Shown one piece after another: positions 44,602 through 53,211 of a DNA stretch of 64,000 bases (position 1 is its first letter; each line of letters begins with the position of its first letter). Source of the DNA: Sphingomonas pituitosa NBRC 102491 (GTDB lineage Bacteria > Pseudomonadota > Alphaproteobacteria > Sphingomonadales > Sphingomonadaceae); the NCBI RefSeq assembly GCF_001598435.1, contig NZ_BCYY01000015.1:1-64000 (forward strand), read 5' to 3'. A program made the translations under genes and the position numbers. The notes under the pieces are model-generated. The model did not search any database, had not been told where the DNA came from, and saw nothing but the letters and a program-made list of their open reading frames with translations.

Positions 44602-45557
44602 CGCAGCATCACCAGGGCTTTGACGAAATGCTCGGGCTTGTCGCGCGTCGCCGCCAGCGCCTCGCCGAGCTCCTCCAGCGCATAGCGATGGGTATAGAGC
44701 GGCGCCGGATCGAGCCGGCCGCTCGCCACCGCGTCCACCGCCTCGCGCAGGCCCTGCATCTGCACCGCGGGATCGCGCTCGTGCGCGTTGATCACGTCGA
44801 TGCCCTTCCAGTTCCAGCCCTGCATGTTGACCTGCCGCGGCCCGTCCTGGTGATAGCCGGCGACCACCAGCCTGCCGCCGAAGCCGACCAGCTCGCCCGC
44901 CAGGTCGAGCGGCCATTGCTTGCCGACCGCTTCGATCACGCGCTCGCACATGGCCTCGTCGGTCAGCGCCTTCACTGCATCGATGATCGCATAGTGATCG
45001 TGCATCGGGATCGTCTCGGCAGCGCCATAATGCCTGGCGAGATCGAGCGATTCCTGCCGCCGCGAGATCGCGATCACGCGCGCACCGGCATCGCTCGCCA
45101 GCCTGGTCAACACCGCGCCGAGAAAGCCGATGCCGATGATCGCCACCGTCTGGCCCGCGCGAATGTCGCTGCGGCGGAAGATGTTGAAGGCGCAACCGAG
45201 CGGCTCGCCCGGGAATGGCTGGCCGGCAAGCGTGTCGGGCAGCTTCACCACCATGTCGGCCTTGGCGACATCGTAATCGGCGAAGCTGCGGAACGAAAGC
45301 GAGGCGACCCGGTCGCCGGGCAGCAGCCCCTCGACGCCCTCGCCCACCACGTCGATCTCGCCCCAGCCCTCGTGGCCAAGCCCGCCAGGATCGCCGGGGA
45401 ACTGGCTCCAGGGCTGGCCCTGCCACGGCTCGACATTGGAGGCGCAGACGCCGCAGCCTTCCAGGCGGATGCGCACCTCGCCGGGGCCAGGCGCGGGAAG
45501 CGTCGCCGTCTCGATCCGGATCTGCTCCGGCCCTTCCAGGATCGCCGCGCGCATCAT
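44598..45557 (-). CDS. MDR-family dehydrogenase (zinc-binding type)
   Basis: 319-residue medium-chain dehydrogenase. Catalytic-zinc-type residues appear in CGVCASN and GHEGWGE, while the four-cysteine structural loop is absent. NAD site VAIIGIGFLGAVL. It resembles sorbitol/threonine-dehydrogenase relatives that act on polyols or amino-sugars. GGGGGAGGG precedes the tandem ATG ATG; the first is chosen. Overlap with the Gfo/Idh gene implies two consecutive redox steps on one substrate. Confidence 0.82.
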   Translation of the reverse strand: MMRAAILEGPEQIRIETATLPAPGPGEVRIRLEGCGVCASNVEPWQGQPWSQFPGDPGGLGHEGWGEIDVVGEGVEGLLPGDRVASLSFRSFADYDVAKADMVVKLPDTLAGQPFPGEPLGCAFNIFRRSDIRAGQTVAIIGIGFLGAVLTRLASDAGARVIAISRRQESLDLARHYGAAETIPMHDHYAIIDAVKALTDEAMCERVIEAVGKQWPLDLAGELVGFGGRLVVAGYHQDGPRQVNMQGWNWKGIDVINAHERDPAVQMQGLREAVDAVASGRLDPAPLYTHRYALEELGEALAATRDKPEHFVKALVMLR

Positions 45558-45604
45558 GCACCCTCCCCCTGCAACCAATTGGATTTGCGGCCTGTTTCAG
45601 CGCG

Positions 45605-46129
45605 ATGATCGAACCACGCCAGGGCATGGGCGCCACGCTCCGCCAGAACATCGAAGACCTCACGGCGCGGCAGCGCGAGGATGCCCAGCGCGCACCGCTC
45701 AGTGACAAGGTCGCGGATCGGATCACCCGCTTCACGGGATCGATGACGTTCGTGGTGCTGCATCTGGTCCTCTTCGGGGTCTGGATTCTCGTGAACCTGG
45801 GGGTGCTGCCGGTCCTGCCGCGCTTCGATCCAAGCTTCGTGGTGCTGGCGATGTTCGCGTCGGTGGAAGCGATCTTCCTGTCGACCTTCGTGCTGATCAG
45901 CCAGAACCGCATGGCGACAATCGCCGATCGTCGCGCCGATCTGGACCTGCACGTTAGCCTCCTGGCCGAGCATGAGCTGACCAAGCTGGCCGGACTGGTG
46001 GAGCGGATCGCCGCGAAGCTGGACGTCTCGGCAGACGATCCGGGGTTCGCGGAGATTCACGCCCATGTGCAGCCGGTGCAGGTGCTGGATGCGCTGGACG
46101 CGAGCCGCAAGGAGAAGGGGATCGACTGA
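45605..46129 (+). CDS. DUF1003 membrane protein
   Basis: 174-residue protein of the DUF1003 family: a polar N-terminus, LSDKVADRITRFTGSMTFV leading into a first membrane helix, a PRFDPSFVVLAMFASVEAIF second helix, the motif LISQNRMATIADRRADLDL, and a helical C-terminus. Function unknown. It is the only rightward gene inside the leftward half of the glycan cluster and ends 10 bp from the inositol-phosphate-synthase stop, so it may be an insert rather than a pathway member. Confidence 0.82.
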   Translation: MIEPRQGMGATLRQNIEDLTARQREDAQRAPLSDKVADRITRFTGSMTFVVLHLVLFGVWILVNLGVLPVLPRFDPSFVVLAMFASVEAIFLSTFVLISQNRMATIADRRADLDLHVSLLAEHELTKLAGLVERIAAKLDVSADDPGFAEIHAHVQPVQVLDALDASRKEKGID

Positions 46130-46139
46130 GGACCCCACC

Positions 46140-47249
46140 TCAATTCCCCGCGATGAACGCTTCCACCGCTTCGTACGCGTCGTCGTCCGGCATCTGCTCG
46201 GGCGGATGCTTGCAGAACCACGCCGCCGCCGGGAGAATCGCCCCGCCCAGCCCGCGGTCCTGCGCCAGCTTCGCACAGCGGATCATGTCGATCGCCACGC
46301 CGGCGCTGTTCGGGCTGTCCTCCACAGACAGGCGCAACTCCAGGTTCATCGGCACGCCGCCGAACATCCGGCCTTCCATGCGCAGGAAGCAGATCTTGTT
46401 GTCGTTCTGCCAGGCGACATAGTCGCTGGGGCCGACATGGATGTTCTCGTCCTCCAGCCGGCTCTCGGCGACCGACTGCACCGCCTCGGTCTTGGACTCC
46501 TTCTTCGATGCCAGCCGCGAGCGGTTGAGCATGTTGAGGAAGTCGGTGTTGCCGCCGGTGTTGAGCTGGTAGGTCCGCTCCAGCTTGACGCCGCGCTTGC
46601 GGAACAGGTCGGTCAGCACGCGGTGGACGATCGTCGCGCCCAGCTGCGCCTTGATGTCGTCGCCGATGATCGGCACACCCGCCGCCTCGAACCGCGCCGC
46701 CCATTCGGGGTTGCTGGCGATGAACACAGGGATGTTGTTGACGAACGCCACGCCGGCTTCGAGCGCGCATTCGGCGTAGAATTCGGTCGCGGCCTGCGAT
46801 CCGACCGGCAGATAGTTCATCAGCACGTGCGTGTTGGTCTCGCGCAGGGCCCGGACGATCTCGTCCTTGCCGGGCTCCGCCGCACCACCGGCGAGCAGGA
46901 AGGTACGCTCCTGCGGATAGTCCGCCATGTGATCGGCGACGCCGTCGAGCACCCGCCCCATCCGCACCTCGGTATCGGTATGCCGCACCTCGTCGCAGAA
47001 CACGGCCGTGCAGTTCGGCTGGGCGAAGATCGCCTCGGCGACGTCGCGGCCGACCTTGCGGGCGTCGACATCCCAGGCCGCGACGATGCGGATGTCGCTG
47101 GGGGCATAGCCGCCCAGCTCCGGGTGCATCAGGCCGACCATGTCGTTGGCACCGGCGCGATAATGCTCGATCCCCTGCACGAGCGAGCTGGCGCAATTGC
47201 CGACGCCCACCAGCGCGACATTGATGGGATGGCGGTCAGGGGAGAGCAT
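46140..47249 (-). CDS. ino1: myo-Inositol-phosphate synthase
   Basis: 369-residue NAD-dependent enzyme converting D-glucose 6-phosphate to 1D-myo-inositol 3-phosphate. Seen: dinucleotide site VALVGVGNCASSLVQG at 11-26, the inserted catalytic region with NYLPVGSQAATEFYAECALE, GDDIKAQLGATIVHRVL, and YQLNTGGNTDFLNMLNRSRL. Its length matches the short actinobacterial form (Mycobacterium Ino1, about 367 residues). Inositol synthesis is uncommon in bacteria outside actinomycetes, so in an operon with glycan genes it probably feeds an inositol-containing product. ATG overlaps the glycosidase stop (TGATG). Confidence 0.92.
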   Translation of the reverse strand: MLSPDRHPINVALVGVGNCASSLVQGIEHYRAGANDMVGLMHPELGGYAPSDIRIVAAWDVDARKVGRDVAEAIFAQPNCTAVFCDEVRHTDTEVRMGRVLDGVADHMADYPQERTFLLAGGAAEPGKDEIVRALRETNTHVLMNYLPVGSQAATEFYAECALEAGVAFVNNIPVFIASNPEWAARFEAAGVPIIGDDIKAQLGATIVHRVLTDLFRKRGVKLERTYQLNTGGNTDFLNMLNRSRLASKKESKTEAVQSVAESRLEDENIHVGPSDYVAWQNDNKICFLRMEGRMFGGVPMNLELRLSVEDSPNSAGVAIDMIRCAKLAQDRGLGGAILPAAAWFCKHPPEQMPDDDAYEAVEAFIAGN

Positions 47250-48250
47250 CAGGCGAACTTTCTCTCGGCGGCGAGGCGCTCGTCGCGGTTGAACAGCAAG
47301 GGGTTGAGCTCGGGCTGGCTGGCCGCCAGCGCGACCGGCGCCGCCGAGGGCGCGATGGTCGCGGTGCCGGCGTAACGGTCGATCATCCAGCCGCAGAAAT
47401 CGGCGAACGCCTGCGGGTCGCGCGCCGGACTGGTATGGTGCGGCTCGATGCCGAGATGCGCGGGCGTGAAGCAGAAGGTGACGGTGACGTCGAAGTCCGC
47501 CAGCGCCTCCATCTGCCGGTCGAACCAGTCGACCGCGCCTTCGCGGAAGCTGTCCGCCCAGCTGAGCCCGGTGCGGATGCGCCGCGTGCCCAGCCGTTTC
47601 ATCCAGGCCACCGCCTCGTCCAGCCGGGGATCGTGGAAGTGGAACCACTGCATCAGCCCCACCTCGGCGGCATGCTCGGCATAGACGTCGAGCGCGGGCT
47701 TCGGCGTGCCGTCCTCACGAATCAGGCCCAGGTAGAAGTGGCGATAATAGGAGGAGCCCTCCGCCTCGCGGTGGCGCGTCTCGGCGCCCCAGCTGGTCGG
47801 CAGGTCGAACAGCGAATACCAGAAGACGCGCTCGGCCTTGCCCCGCAGCAGCTCCACCGTGCGACGCAGGCCGAATTCCTGCACTTCCTCGGCACCGAAC
47901 GAGCTCACGCCCACTTCCGTGACCCAGACCGGCTTGTCGGTGACCGCCTGGATCTCCGCGATCTTGTCCGGCCAGGCGGAAAGCGGCCAGAGATTCCAGT
48001 CGAGCGGAAAGCCGTGCACCGCGACCACGTCTATGGCGTCGAGCGCGCCATGCCCTTCCATGCGCCGCAGCCAATGCGTGTCGATCGGCGACATGCCGCC
48101 AAGCACCCGTGGAAGGTCCGGATTCACCGCTCGGATCGCGTTACCGGCGGCGATCACATGCTGCGCGAACATCGACCAGTCCGGGTCGATCGCCGGATCC
48201 CAATGCGACTTGTTGTTGGGCTCGTTCCAGAGCATCGCCGCTTCGATCAT
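47249..48250 (-). CDS. Clan-A glycoside hydrolase-like protein with permuted barrel
   Basis: 333-residue cytoplasmic protein, no signal peptide. The acid/base motif WNEPN (Glu10) is at the very N-terminus and the nucleophile motif WVTEVG (Glu112) follows, as on strands 4 and 7 of a clan-A (beta/alpha)8 glycosidase. Residues 200-295 (TRRIRTGLSWAD, DVTVTFCFTPAHLG, DPQAFADFCGWMIDRYAG) look like strands 1-3, which normally precede the NEP motif. The order therefore looks circularly permuted. The start is fixed by ATGA overlap with the methyltransferase gene, so no N-terminal half is missing upstream. It may hydrolyse or transglycosylate a precursor; substrate unknown. Confidence 0.75.
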   Translation of the reverse strand: MIEAAMLWNEPNNKSHWDPAIDPDWSMFAQHVIAAGNAIRAVNPDLPRVLGGMSPIDTHWLRRMEGHGALDAIDVVAVHGFPLDWNLWPLSAWPDKIAEIQAVTDKPVWVTEVGVSSFGAEEVQEFGLRRTVELLRGKAERVFWYSLFDLPTSWGAETRHREAEGSSYYRHFYLGLIREDGTPKPALDVYAEHAAEVGLMQWFHFHDPRLDEAVAWMKRLGTRRIRTGLSWADSFREGAVDWFDRQMEALADFDVTVTFCFTPAHLGIEPHHTSPARDPQAFADFCGWMIDRYAGTATIAPSAAPVALAASQPELNPLLFNRDERLAAERKFA

Positions 48251-49056
48251 GCCGCGCCTCCCTGGGCCGGATAGACGGCAGCGGGGCCGTACTCCGCATA
48301 CGGCACGTCGGCGACACGGCACCAATAGACTTCGGATTCCGGGTTGGCCTCGATGGTGAAGCCGGCAGCGCGCAGCATCGCCTGCGACGCGGCTGCGTTG
48401 GGCGCCCACCAGTTGGTCCAGTCATGCGCGAACTGGCGCTCGATGAAGTGAAGCTTGGGATAGCCCGGATCGTCAAAATAGACGGGCGGGTCGAAGGTGC
48501 CGGGCATGTGGAAGGGATGATCCTCCGGCACCTCGGCGACCGCATCCGAACCCTGCTGCATCGTCTGGAACAGCATGTACTCGCCCGCAACATGTTCGCG
48601 GATCAGGTCCAGCGCCAGCAGCGGGTGACGGAGATGATAGAGCACCCCCATGAAGATCACGATGTCGAAACGCCGGCCGAGCGCCGCCACGTCGTAAACG
48701 GATCGATTTTCGAAGCGCACATCGTCGAAGCCCAGCGCCTCCGCGGCAAAGCGGGCCTGCGCCAGATAGCGCTCGTCGCTGTCGATGCCGAGCACCTCGC
48801 CCGCGCCGCGGCGCTTCATTTCGAAGGAATAGAAACCGGCATTGCAGCCGATGTCGAGCACGGAACGCCCTTCCAAGTCATCAGGAAGCGCCGTAGCGAA
48901 GCGGGCGAACTTGAAGGCGGGATAGTCGCCCAGGAAATGCTTCGGCGCGGTCTCCACGCCCTGGATGCGGATGTTCTGGAACCACGGTCCCAGCGCGTCG
49001 ATGCGCGCACGCAGGTCGTCCGCCGGCGCGGGTCGCGCGGCTGCGAGGCTTCTCAT
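48247..49056 (-). CDS. SAM-dependent methyltransferase (TIGR04290-like)
   Basis: 269-residue class I methyltransferase. The N-terminal segment GPWFQNIRIQGVETAPKHFLGDYP precedes SAM motif I VLDIGCNAGFYSFEM near residue 69; IVIFMGVLYHLRHPLLALD is the post-III region. The N-terminal half resembles CmoB-type carboxymethyl/methyl transferases acting on tRNA, but the gene context points to a glycan or small-molecule acceptor. Its start overlaps the phosphatase stop (ATGA) and its stop overlaps the glycosidase start, so the four genes are translationally chained. Confidence 0.8.
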   Translation of the reverse strand: MRSLAAARPAPADDLRARIDALGPWFQNIRIQGVETAPKHFLGDYPAFKFARFATALPDDLEGRSVLDIGCNAGFYSFEMKRRGAGEVLGIDSDERYLAQARFAAEALGFDDVRFENRSVYDVAALGRRFDIVIFMGVLYHLRHPLLALDLIREHVAGEYMLFQTMQQGSDAVAEVPEDHPFHMPGTFDPPVYFDDPGYPKLHFIERQFAHDWTNWWAPNAAASQAMLRAAGFTIEANPESEVYWCRVADVPYAEYGPAAVYPAQGGAA

Positions 49057-49652
49057 TCCTGTTCCCCATTGAGCTTGAGCAGACGCGACCCCCAGCGACC
49101 GAGCAACAGCGTGCTGACCGATCCGGGATCCACGTCGAAGGCGAGCAGGCGGTCGAGGCCCAACCCGAGATAATGGGCAATAACGCCCCGAATAATGTCG
49201 CAATGGCTCACGCAAAGCAGCGTGCCGGTCCATCCGCGCTCTACCAGGCCATCAAGATGGCCGACGGCCCGCCCGGTGGCCTCTGCCATCCGCTCTCCAT
49301 TGGGAGGGCGAACGGCGGAACGCTGGCGATTCCATTCGTGCCATTCGGCATCACGTTCCAGTTCCGCGAAGCTTCGGCCGGTCCAGGCGCCGAAGTCGAC
49401 CTCGTCCAGGGCGTCCACCACCTTTGTGCGAACACCGATCCGCCCCCCGATGATTTCGGCCGTCGCAAGGGTACGCTCGCGTGGGCTGCAATGGATCGCG
49501 GCAATCGGGCTCTCGCGCGCAAAGCGGGCGGCGAGCCACTGGGCCTGCGCATGGCCCACCGCGGAAAGCGGCGATCGCGCGCTGCGCCCGCTCAGCACGT
49601 GACCGACATCATCATGCGCGCCATGCCGGATGAGATGTACTTTCGCAGTCAT
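49053..49652 (-). CDS. Histidine phosphatase (phosphoglycerate-mutase-like)
   Basis: 199-residue branch-1 histidine phosphatase. The phosphoacceptor motif LIRHGA puts the catalytic His at residue 10; CSPRERTLATAEII supplies the phosphate-pocket arginine, and the second histidine is in CVSHCD. It should remove phosphate from a small phosphorylated metabolite. First gene of the leftward operon that ends in inositol-phosphate synthase, so inositol phosphate or a glycosyl-inositol phosphate is an attractive substrate, by inference. Weak ribosome-binding site. Confidence 0.83.
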   Translation of the reverse strand: MTAKVHLIRHGAHDDVGHVLSGRSARSPLSAVGHAQAQWLAARFARESPIAAIHCSPRERTLATAEIIGGRIGVRTKVVDALDEVDFGAWTGRSFAELERDAEWHEWNRQRSAVRPPNGERMAEATGRAVGHLDGLVERGWTGTLLCVSHCDIIRGVIAHYLGLGLDRLLAFDVDPGSVSTLLLGRWGSRLLKLNGEQE

Positions 49653-49695
49653 GAGAAGATTTGCAGCCTACCAGCATCAACTTAGATGCTTCCGT

Positions 49696-49721
49696 AACAA
49701 CCGCCTTGGCCCAATGGTTCC
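49696..49721 (-). promoter_or_regulatory. EcfG-like promoter of the phosphatase/inositol operon
   Basis: Leftward GGAAC (49721-49717), 17-bp spacer, TGTT (49699-49696), about 45 bp upstream of the phosphatase ATG. The alphaproteobacterial general-stress sigma factor EcfG recognises roughly GGAAC-N16/17-CGTT, so this is a near match with T for C. Confidence 0.5.
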
Positions 49722-49765
49722 CACTAACCTAAGTTACTTCAGACATTCAACGAATTAATACCAGT

Positions 49766-49777
49766 CGTTACGTAACG
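49766..49777. promoter_or_regulatory. Perfect 12-bp palindrome between the divergent operons
   Basis: CGTTACGTAACG is fully self-complementary and lies 7 bp upstream of the rightward GGAAC element and 44 bp from the leftward one. Likely a dimeric regulator site. Owner unknown; the Crp/Fnr protein at 57942 is one candidate. Confidence 0.45.
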
Positions 49778-49784
49778 TTCAGCG

Positions 49785-49809
49785 GGAACAAGATGAAGAA
49801 GAAGCTGTT
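49785..49809 (+). promoter_or_regulatory. EcfG-like promoter of the epimerase/glycosyltransferase operon
   Basis: GGAAC (49785-49789), 16-bp spacer, TGTT (49806-49809), 86 bp upstream of the first epimerase ATG. It mirrors the element facing the other operon, which makes chance less likely. Confidence 0.5.
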
Positions 49810-49895
49810 TGTTTCATGGGCGGATGATTTCCCTAGCAAGTCATCATTCCGTCACGACTTACCCAGGTTAGTTTTTGAGACAGGAAAGCGTCGAA

Positions 49896-51011
49896 ATGAC
49901 CGAAAAGGTGCTCGTAACGGGTGGTGCGGGGTTCATCGGATGTCAGGTCTCAGCCGAGCTTCTTCGTAGGGGCCATCAGGTTCGCGTGCTCGATTCGATG
50001 CTGGAACAGGTTCATGGCAATCGCGAGCGCCCCGAAGCACTGGACGACGATGTAGAACTGATCCGGGCCGACGTGCGCGATGGCGACGCGGTGGCCCGAG
50101 CGCTGCAAGGGGTGGACAGTGTCATCCACCTCGCCGCCGAGGTCGGCGTCGGCCAGTCGATGTACGAAGTCGAGCGCTACACCTCCGCGAATGACGTCGG
50201 CACTGCCGTGCTGTTCGAGCGGCTGATCGACAATCCCGTCCGCCGGGTCGTCACCGCGTCGTCAATGAGCATTTACGGCGAAGGCCTGTACCGCGATGCC
50301 GACGGAAAGCTTGTGGAGAACGCCGAGCGCGGCATCGTCCGCGACGGGCAGCAGCAGTGGAACCCGCTCGACGCGCAAGGCCGTCCGCTGGAGCCGGTCG
50401 CCACGCCCGAATGGAAGCGGCCGAGCCTCGCCTCGATCTACGCGCTCAACAAATATGTGCAGGAGCGCACCACCCACATCATGGGCGCGCCCTATGGCAT
50501 CGAGACCGCGTGCCTGCGCCTGTTCAACGTCTATGGCCCGGGCCAGGCGCTCTCCAATCCCTATACCGGCGTGCTGGCGATCTTCGCCTCGCGGCTGCTC
50601 AACGGCCAGCGCCCGATGATCTTCGAGGATGGTGAGCAGCGCCGCGACTTCGTGCATGTGAGTGACGTCGCCCGCGCCTTTGCCGAGGCGCTCACCCTGC
50701 CCCAGGCTGCAGGACAGACCTTCAACATCGGTTCCGGCGACGATCGCTCGGTGACGCAGGTTGCCGAGGCGCTCGCCCGCGCCATGGGTCGCAACGATGC
50801 CGCGCCGGAAATCGTCGGCAAGACCCGCGTCGGCGACATCCGCCATTGCTTCTGCGACACCAGCCTCACCCGCGAGAAGCTTGGCTTCGAGGCACGACAG
50901 GATTTCGAGATCGGTCTCGCCGAACTCGCCGACTGGGTGCAGCGGCAGACCGCCGAGGATCGCGTCGGCCAGGCGCGTGCCGAGCTCGAGAAGCGGGGTC
51001 TGGTCGCATGA
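49896..51011 (+). CDS. NAD-dependent nucleotide-sugar epimerase/dehydratase
   Basis: 371-residue extended SDR. Cofactor motif VTGGAGFIG near residue 8; the serine of TASSMSIYGEG and the YALNK dyad form the active site; RLFNVYGPGQALSNPY follows, and RRDFVHVSDVA is the usual sugar-binding segment. It is of the UDP-glucose/galacturonate 4-epimerase type, exact substrate unknown. First gene of the rightward operon; the start at 49896 has GGAAAG upstream. Its stop overlaps the next epimerase start as ATGA. Confidence 0.86.
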   Translation: MTEKVLVTGGAGFIGCQVSAELLRRGHQVRVLDSMLEQVHGNRERPEALDDDVELIRADVRDGDAVARALQGVDSVIHLAAEVGVGQSMYEVERYTSANDVGTAVLFERLIDNPVRRVVTASSMSIYGEGLYRDADGKLVENAERGIVRDGQQQWNPLDAQGRPLEPVATPEWKRPSLASIYALNKYVQERTTHIMGAPYGIETACLRLFNVYGPGQALSNPYTGVLAIFASRLLNGQRPMIFEDGEQRRDFVHVSDVARAFAEALTLPQAAGQTFNIGSGDDRSVTQVAEALARAMGRNDAAPEIVGKTRVGDIRHCFCDTSLTREKLGFEARQDFEIGLAELADWVQRQTAEDRVGQARAELEKRGLVA

Positions 51012-52093
51012 ACGGCGGCGACGAGAAGCCGATCCTGATCACCGGCGGCGCCGGGTTCATCGGCTCCAACCTCGCCGACCGGCTGGCACGCCAGGGCGAG
51101 ACGGTGGTGATCTACGACGCGCTGCGTCGCCCCGGCGTCGAGCGCAACCTCGCCTGGTTGCAGGCGCGGCATGGCGACCGGATCCGCCCGCTGATCGCCG
51201 ACGTCCGCGAAACGGCGACGCTCGTGGAGGCGGTTCGCTCGGCGCGTGCGGTGTTCCACTTCGCCGCGCAGGTGGCGGTGACCACCAGCCTCACCGATCC
51301 CAACAGCGACTTCGAGGTGAACCTCGCCTCCACCTTCGCGCTGCTGGAAGCTGCCCGCACCGCGGCCACGCCGCCGCCGGTGATCTTCGCCTCGACCAAC
51401 AAGGTCTATGGCGACCTCGCCGATCTCGACTTCGAACTGGGCACCAACGGCTATCAACCGGTTGATCGGGAGGTGCACGCGCACGGCATCGGCGAGGCGC
51501 GACCGCTGGATTTCCACACGCCCTATGGCTGCTCCAAGGGTGCCGCGGACCAATATGTGCTCGATTATGCCCGCAGCTATGGCCTGCCGGCGGCCGTGCT
51601 CCGGATGAGCTGCATCTATGGCCAGCGCCAGATGGGAACCGAAGACCAGGGCTGGGTCGCCCATTTCCTGATCCGCGCGCTCGAAGGGGCACCGATCACG
51701 CTCTATGGTGACGGGCATCAGGTGCGCGACATCCTCGACGTGTCGGATGCGGTCGACGCCTATCTCGCGGCGTGGCGGCAGATAGACCATGTGGCGGGCC
51801 AGGCCTTCAACCTGGGCGGCGGCCCCGACAATGCGGTGAGCCTGCGCACCCTGCTGGCGCATGTCGAGGCGATTACCGGCCGCCCGCTCGATCTCCGTTT
51901 CGACGATTGGCGCGCGGGCGACCAGCGCTATTTCGTCGCGGACACGAGCAAGGCGCGCACCGCGCTGGGTCTCGGCACGCCCACCGGGTGGCAGGACGGC
52001 GTAACCGCGCTGGCCCGCTGGCTGGGTGAAGAGCGCGGGCGCACGCTCGGCCGGCCGATACAGCGCGAGCGCGTGGCGGCGGCTGCCCTGTGA
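51008..52093 (+). CDS. NAD-dependent epimerase, CDP-paratose/tyvelose-epimerase-like
   Basis: 361-residue extended SDR: TGGAGFIG near residue 12, FASTNKVYGDL with the active-site Thr/Ser, a long insert, then YGCSKGAADQYV with the Tyr-Lys dyad, and RMSCIYGQRQMGTEDQGWVAH. The STNKVYG and YGCSKG patterns are those of CDP-paratose 2-epimerase-like proteins. It probably remodels a nucleotide sugar for the glycosyltransferases that follow. Coupled on both sides by four-base overlaps. Confidence 0.84.
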   Translation: MNGGDEKPILITGGAGFIGSNLADRLARQGETVVIYDALRRPGVERNLAWLQARHGDRIRPLIADVRETATLVEAVRSARAVFHFAAQVAVTTSLTDPNSDFEVNLASTFALLEAARTAATPPPVIFASTNKVYGDLADLDFELGTNGYQPVDREVHAHGIGEARPLDFHTPYGCSKGAADQYVLDYARSYGLPAAVLRMSCIYGQRQMGTEDQGWVAHFLIRALEGAPITLYGDGHQVRDILDVSDAVDAYLAAWRQIDHVAGQAFNLGGGPDNAVSLRTLLAHVEAITGRPLDLRFDDWRAGDQRYFVADTSKARTALGLGTPTGWQDGVTALARWLGEERGRTLGRPIQRERVAAAAL

Positions 52094-53211
52094 CCGTGGG
52101 GGCACCGTTGCGGCTGTTGCTTACCACCGACGCCGTGGGCGGCGTGTGGCAGTACAGCCTCGACCTTGCCGGCGCGCTGGCCGAGCAGGGCGTCGAGACG
52201 GTGCTGGTGCAGCTTGGCCCGCCCCCAAGCGCGGCACAGCGGGCCGAGGCCAGGGCCATCGCCGGCGTCACCTTCATCGAGTCCGGGCTGCCGCTCGACT
52301 GGCTTAGCGACGGCCCTGCCCCGGTACTCACCGCCGGCGCGGAAGTCAGCCGGTTGGCGCGGCTCCACGGCGTCGACCTGGTGCAACTCAACATGCCCAC
52401 CCTCGCCGCCGCCGCGTCGCCCGGCGTACCGGTGCTGGCGGTGACGCATGGCTGTGTCTCCACCTGGTGGCAGCATGCCCGTCCCGGCGTGTCGCTCGAT
52501 CCGGGATTTCACTGGCACCGTGCACTGACCGAACAAGGACTCCGCGCAGCAGATCGCGTGGTCGCGCCTTCGGCCGGGTACGCCGAGGTCATTCGCGGCT
52601 ACTACACCCTGCCGACGCTGCCGACCGTGGTGCATAACGGCCGTGCGCCCCTGGTGACGCCGAAAGGCGAGCCGGTGCAGGATTTCGTGCTGACCGTGGG
52701 CCGCCTCTGGGATTCCGTGAAAGGCGCGGAACTGCTCGACGCCGTTGCAGCCGAGCTCTCGGTGCCGTTCCACGCGGCGGGCGCCGCCACCGGACCGCAT
52801 GGGGAAACGGCGCGGCTGGAAAACCTGCATCTGCTCGGCCAATTGGATAGCCCTGCGCTGGCGCACCGGCTCGCGGCCCGGCCCGTGTTCGTCTCTGCCG
52901 CCTGTTTCGAGCCGTTCGGGCTGGCCGTGCTGGAAGCCGCCGCTGCCGGCTGCGCGCTGGTGCTAGCCGACATCCCCGTGTTCCGCGAGCTTTGGGGCGA
53001 CGTCGCGCTGTTCGTGCCGCCCCGGGATGCCGCCGCCTATCGCGCCACGATCGAGCGGCTGATCGGTGATCTCGGCCTGCGCCGCATGCTGGGCGATGCC
53101 GCTGCCGACCACGCCCGCCGCTACACGCCCGTCCGCATGGCCGACGCCATGCTTCCTCTCTACCGCCAGCTCCTCGCCGAGCGCGCGCCCGCCGGAAAGG
53201 TCGCGGCATGA
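52090..53211 (+). CDS. Glycosyltransferase family 4
   Basis: 373-residue GT-B retaining glycosyltransferase. The N-domain begins LLLTTDAVGGVWQYSLDLA; the donor-binding C-domain has VGRLWDSVKG and the EX7E motif FEPFGLAVLEA with Glu274 and Glu282. GTG start overlapping TGA (GTGA). MshA, which glycosylates inositol 3-phosphate in mycothiol synthesis, is also GT4; that parallel is suggestive because Ino1 is in the facing operon, but acceptor specificity cannot be read from sequence. Confidence 0.86.
   Translation: MTVGAPLRLLLTTDAVGGVWQYSLDLAGALAEQGVETVLVQLGPPPSAAQRAEARAIAGVTFIESGLPLDWLSDGPAPVLTAGAEVSRLARLHGVDLVQLNMPTLAAAASPGVPVLAVTHGCVSTWWQHARPGVSLDPGFHWHRALTEQGLRAADRVVAPSAGYAEVIRGYYTLPTLPTVVHNGRAPLVTPKGEPVQDFVLTVGRLWDSVKGAELLDAVAAELSVPFHAAGAATGPHGETARLENLHLLGQLDSPALAHRLAARPVFVSAACFEPFGLAVLEAAAAGCALVLADIPVFRELWGDVALFVPPRDAAAYRATIERLIGDLGLRRMLGDAAADHARRYTPVRMADAMLPLYRQLLAERAPAGKVAA

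Noticed and set aside
45215..45604. An N-terminal extension of the DUF1003 gene
   Set aside because: Runs antisense through the MDR dehydrogenase and is arginine/proline-rich; DUF1003 proteins begin near the chosen ATG.
43627..45984. A long leftward frame suggesting a larger N-terminal extension of the Gfo/Idh protein
   Set aside because: The extension is an out-of-frame reading of the MDR dehydrogenase; the true start overlaps that gene's stop as ATGA.
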